Source: Drosophila pseudoobscura
Lineage: Eukaryota > Arthropoda > Insecta > Diptera > Drosophilidae
Assembly: GCF_009870125.1 (NCBI RefSeq)
Contig: NC_046683.1
Span: 25,634,129 to 25,698,128 of the forward strand
DNA: 64,000 nt
Direction of reading: 5' to 3'
Shown: positions 63,991 to 64,000 of the stretch, in pieces
Numbering within the stretch: position 1 is the stretch's first letter
How the letters are laid out: every line of letters begins with the position of its first letter
Translations under genes and position numbers: made by a program
The notes under the pieces: model-generated
What the model saw: the letters and a program-made list of their open reading frames with translations, nothing else
What the model was told of the DNA's origin: nothing
Database searches by the model: none

Positions 63991-64000
63991 CGATGTTCCC

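Larger units (their letters stand above)
61288..64000 (-). mobile_element. LOA-clade non-LTR element C, minus strand, defective
   Basis: Close relative of LOA-B in opposite orientation, with the same 3' end (minus strand …cctaacctaacc). It is inserted in LOA-A and its 5' part runs off the window. Readable in minus direction: endonuclease/RT linker (63120-63990), RT (62560-63109), and RNase H plus Cys/His finger (61401-62540). Lesions: a frameshift near 63115, YADD changed to YAED near 62590, a ~460-bp deletion at about 62565 removing the RT end, and a frameshift near 61650. Confidence 0.82.

Overview
This window looks like transposon-packed heterochromatin from a fly of the genus Drosophila. 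It contains retrotransposons of the gypsy, Bel-Pao and LOA (non-LTR) types, INE-1/DINE-1-like Helitron-derived repeats, and three copies of part of one host gene, the Cys-loop receptor Grd (GABA/glycine-like receptor of Drosophila). No rRNA, tRNA, CRISPR array or bacterial-type operon was seen. The repeat set (INE-1-like units with the 'cccaatactcattttgagtat' type of end, a Bilbo/TRIM-like LOA element, an Osvaldo-like LTR element) would fit an obscura-group species and possibly a Y or neo-Y chromosome, but that is inference.

Layout, left to right. 1-2334: minus-strand Bel-Pao remnant (copy E1). 2335-5880: second, more decayed minus-strand Bel-Pao element. 5881-6006: INE-1-like piece. 6007-8760: internally deleted Osvaldo-like element with a ~1.19 kb LTR and a tRNA-Lys primer-binding site. 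8815-9906: INE-1-like repeat. 10066-22579: a large, young gypsy-superfamily element on the minus strand with 1.6-1.7 kb LTRs, 4-bp target-site duplication, gag, pro-pol and an unfamiliar 616-aa third ORF behind a consensus-like splice acceptor. 22584-25480: Grd copy 1 with open exons and intact splice sites, lacking recognisable 5' exons. 25560-26360: INE-1-like. 26697-34541: an Osvaldo-like LTR split by a 6.2 kb Bel-Pao element (copy E2). 34545-35060: INE-1-like. 35976-37968: Grd copy 2, a pseudogene cut off by an INE-1-like unit (37969-39066). 39070-42321: decayed Bel-Pao element. 42322-42590: Grd fragment 3. 42591-64000: a nested stack in which an old LOA element holds a Bel-Pao element, which holds a younger LOA element, which holds an apparently intact mdg1/412-like element; a further LOA copy in opposite orientation sits at the right.

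The relative order of events can be read directly. The 10066-22579 element is absent at the matching site of the second Grd segment (35231-35234), so it inserted after the Grd segment was duplicated. In the right-hand stack the order of insertion is LOA-A, then Bel-Pao B, then LOA-B (15-bp target-site duplication), then the mdg1-like element (4-bp duplication, LTRs with no difference that I could see).

The most interesting signals are: (i) a GGGAAAC slippery heptamer in the correct phase, followed after 5 nt by a 9-bp stem, in the gag/pro overlap of the gypsy element, and the same heptamer in the mdg1-like gag/pol overlap; (ii) the third ORF of the gypsy element; (iii) the Grd duplication with an empty-site comparison; (iv) the nested stack; and (v) tail-to-tail LOA copies 480 bp apart that could give long hairpin RNA. 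Everything here is read by eye; family names below clade level are tentative.
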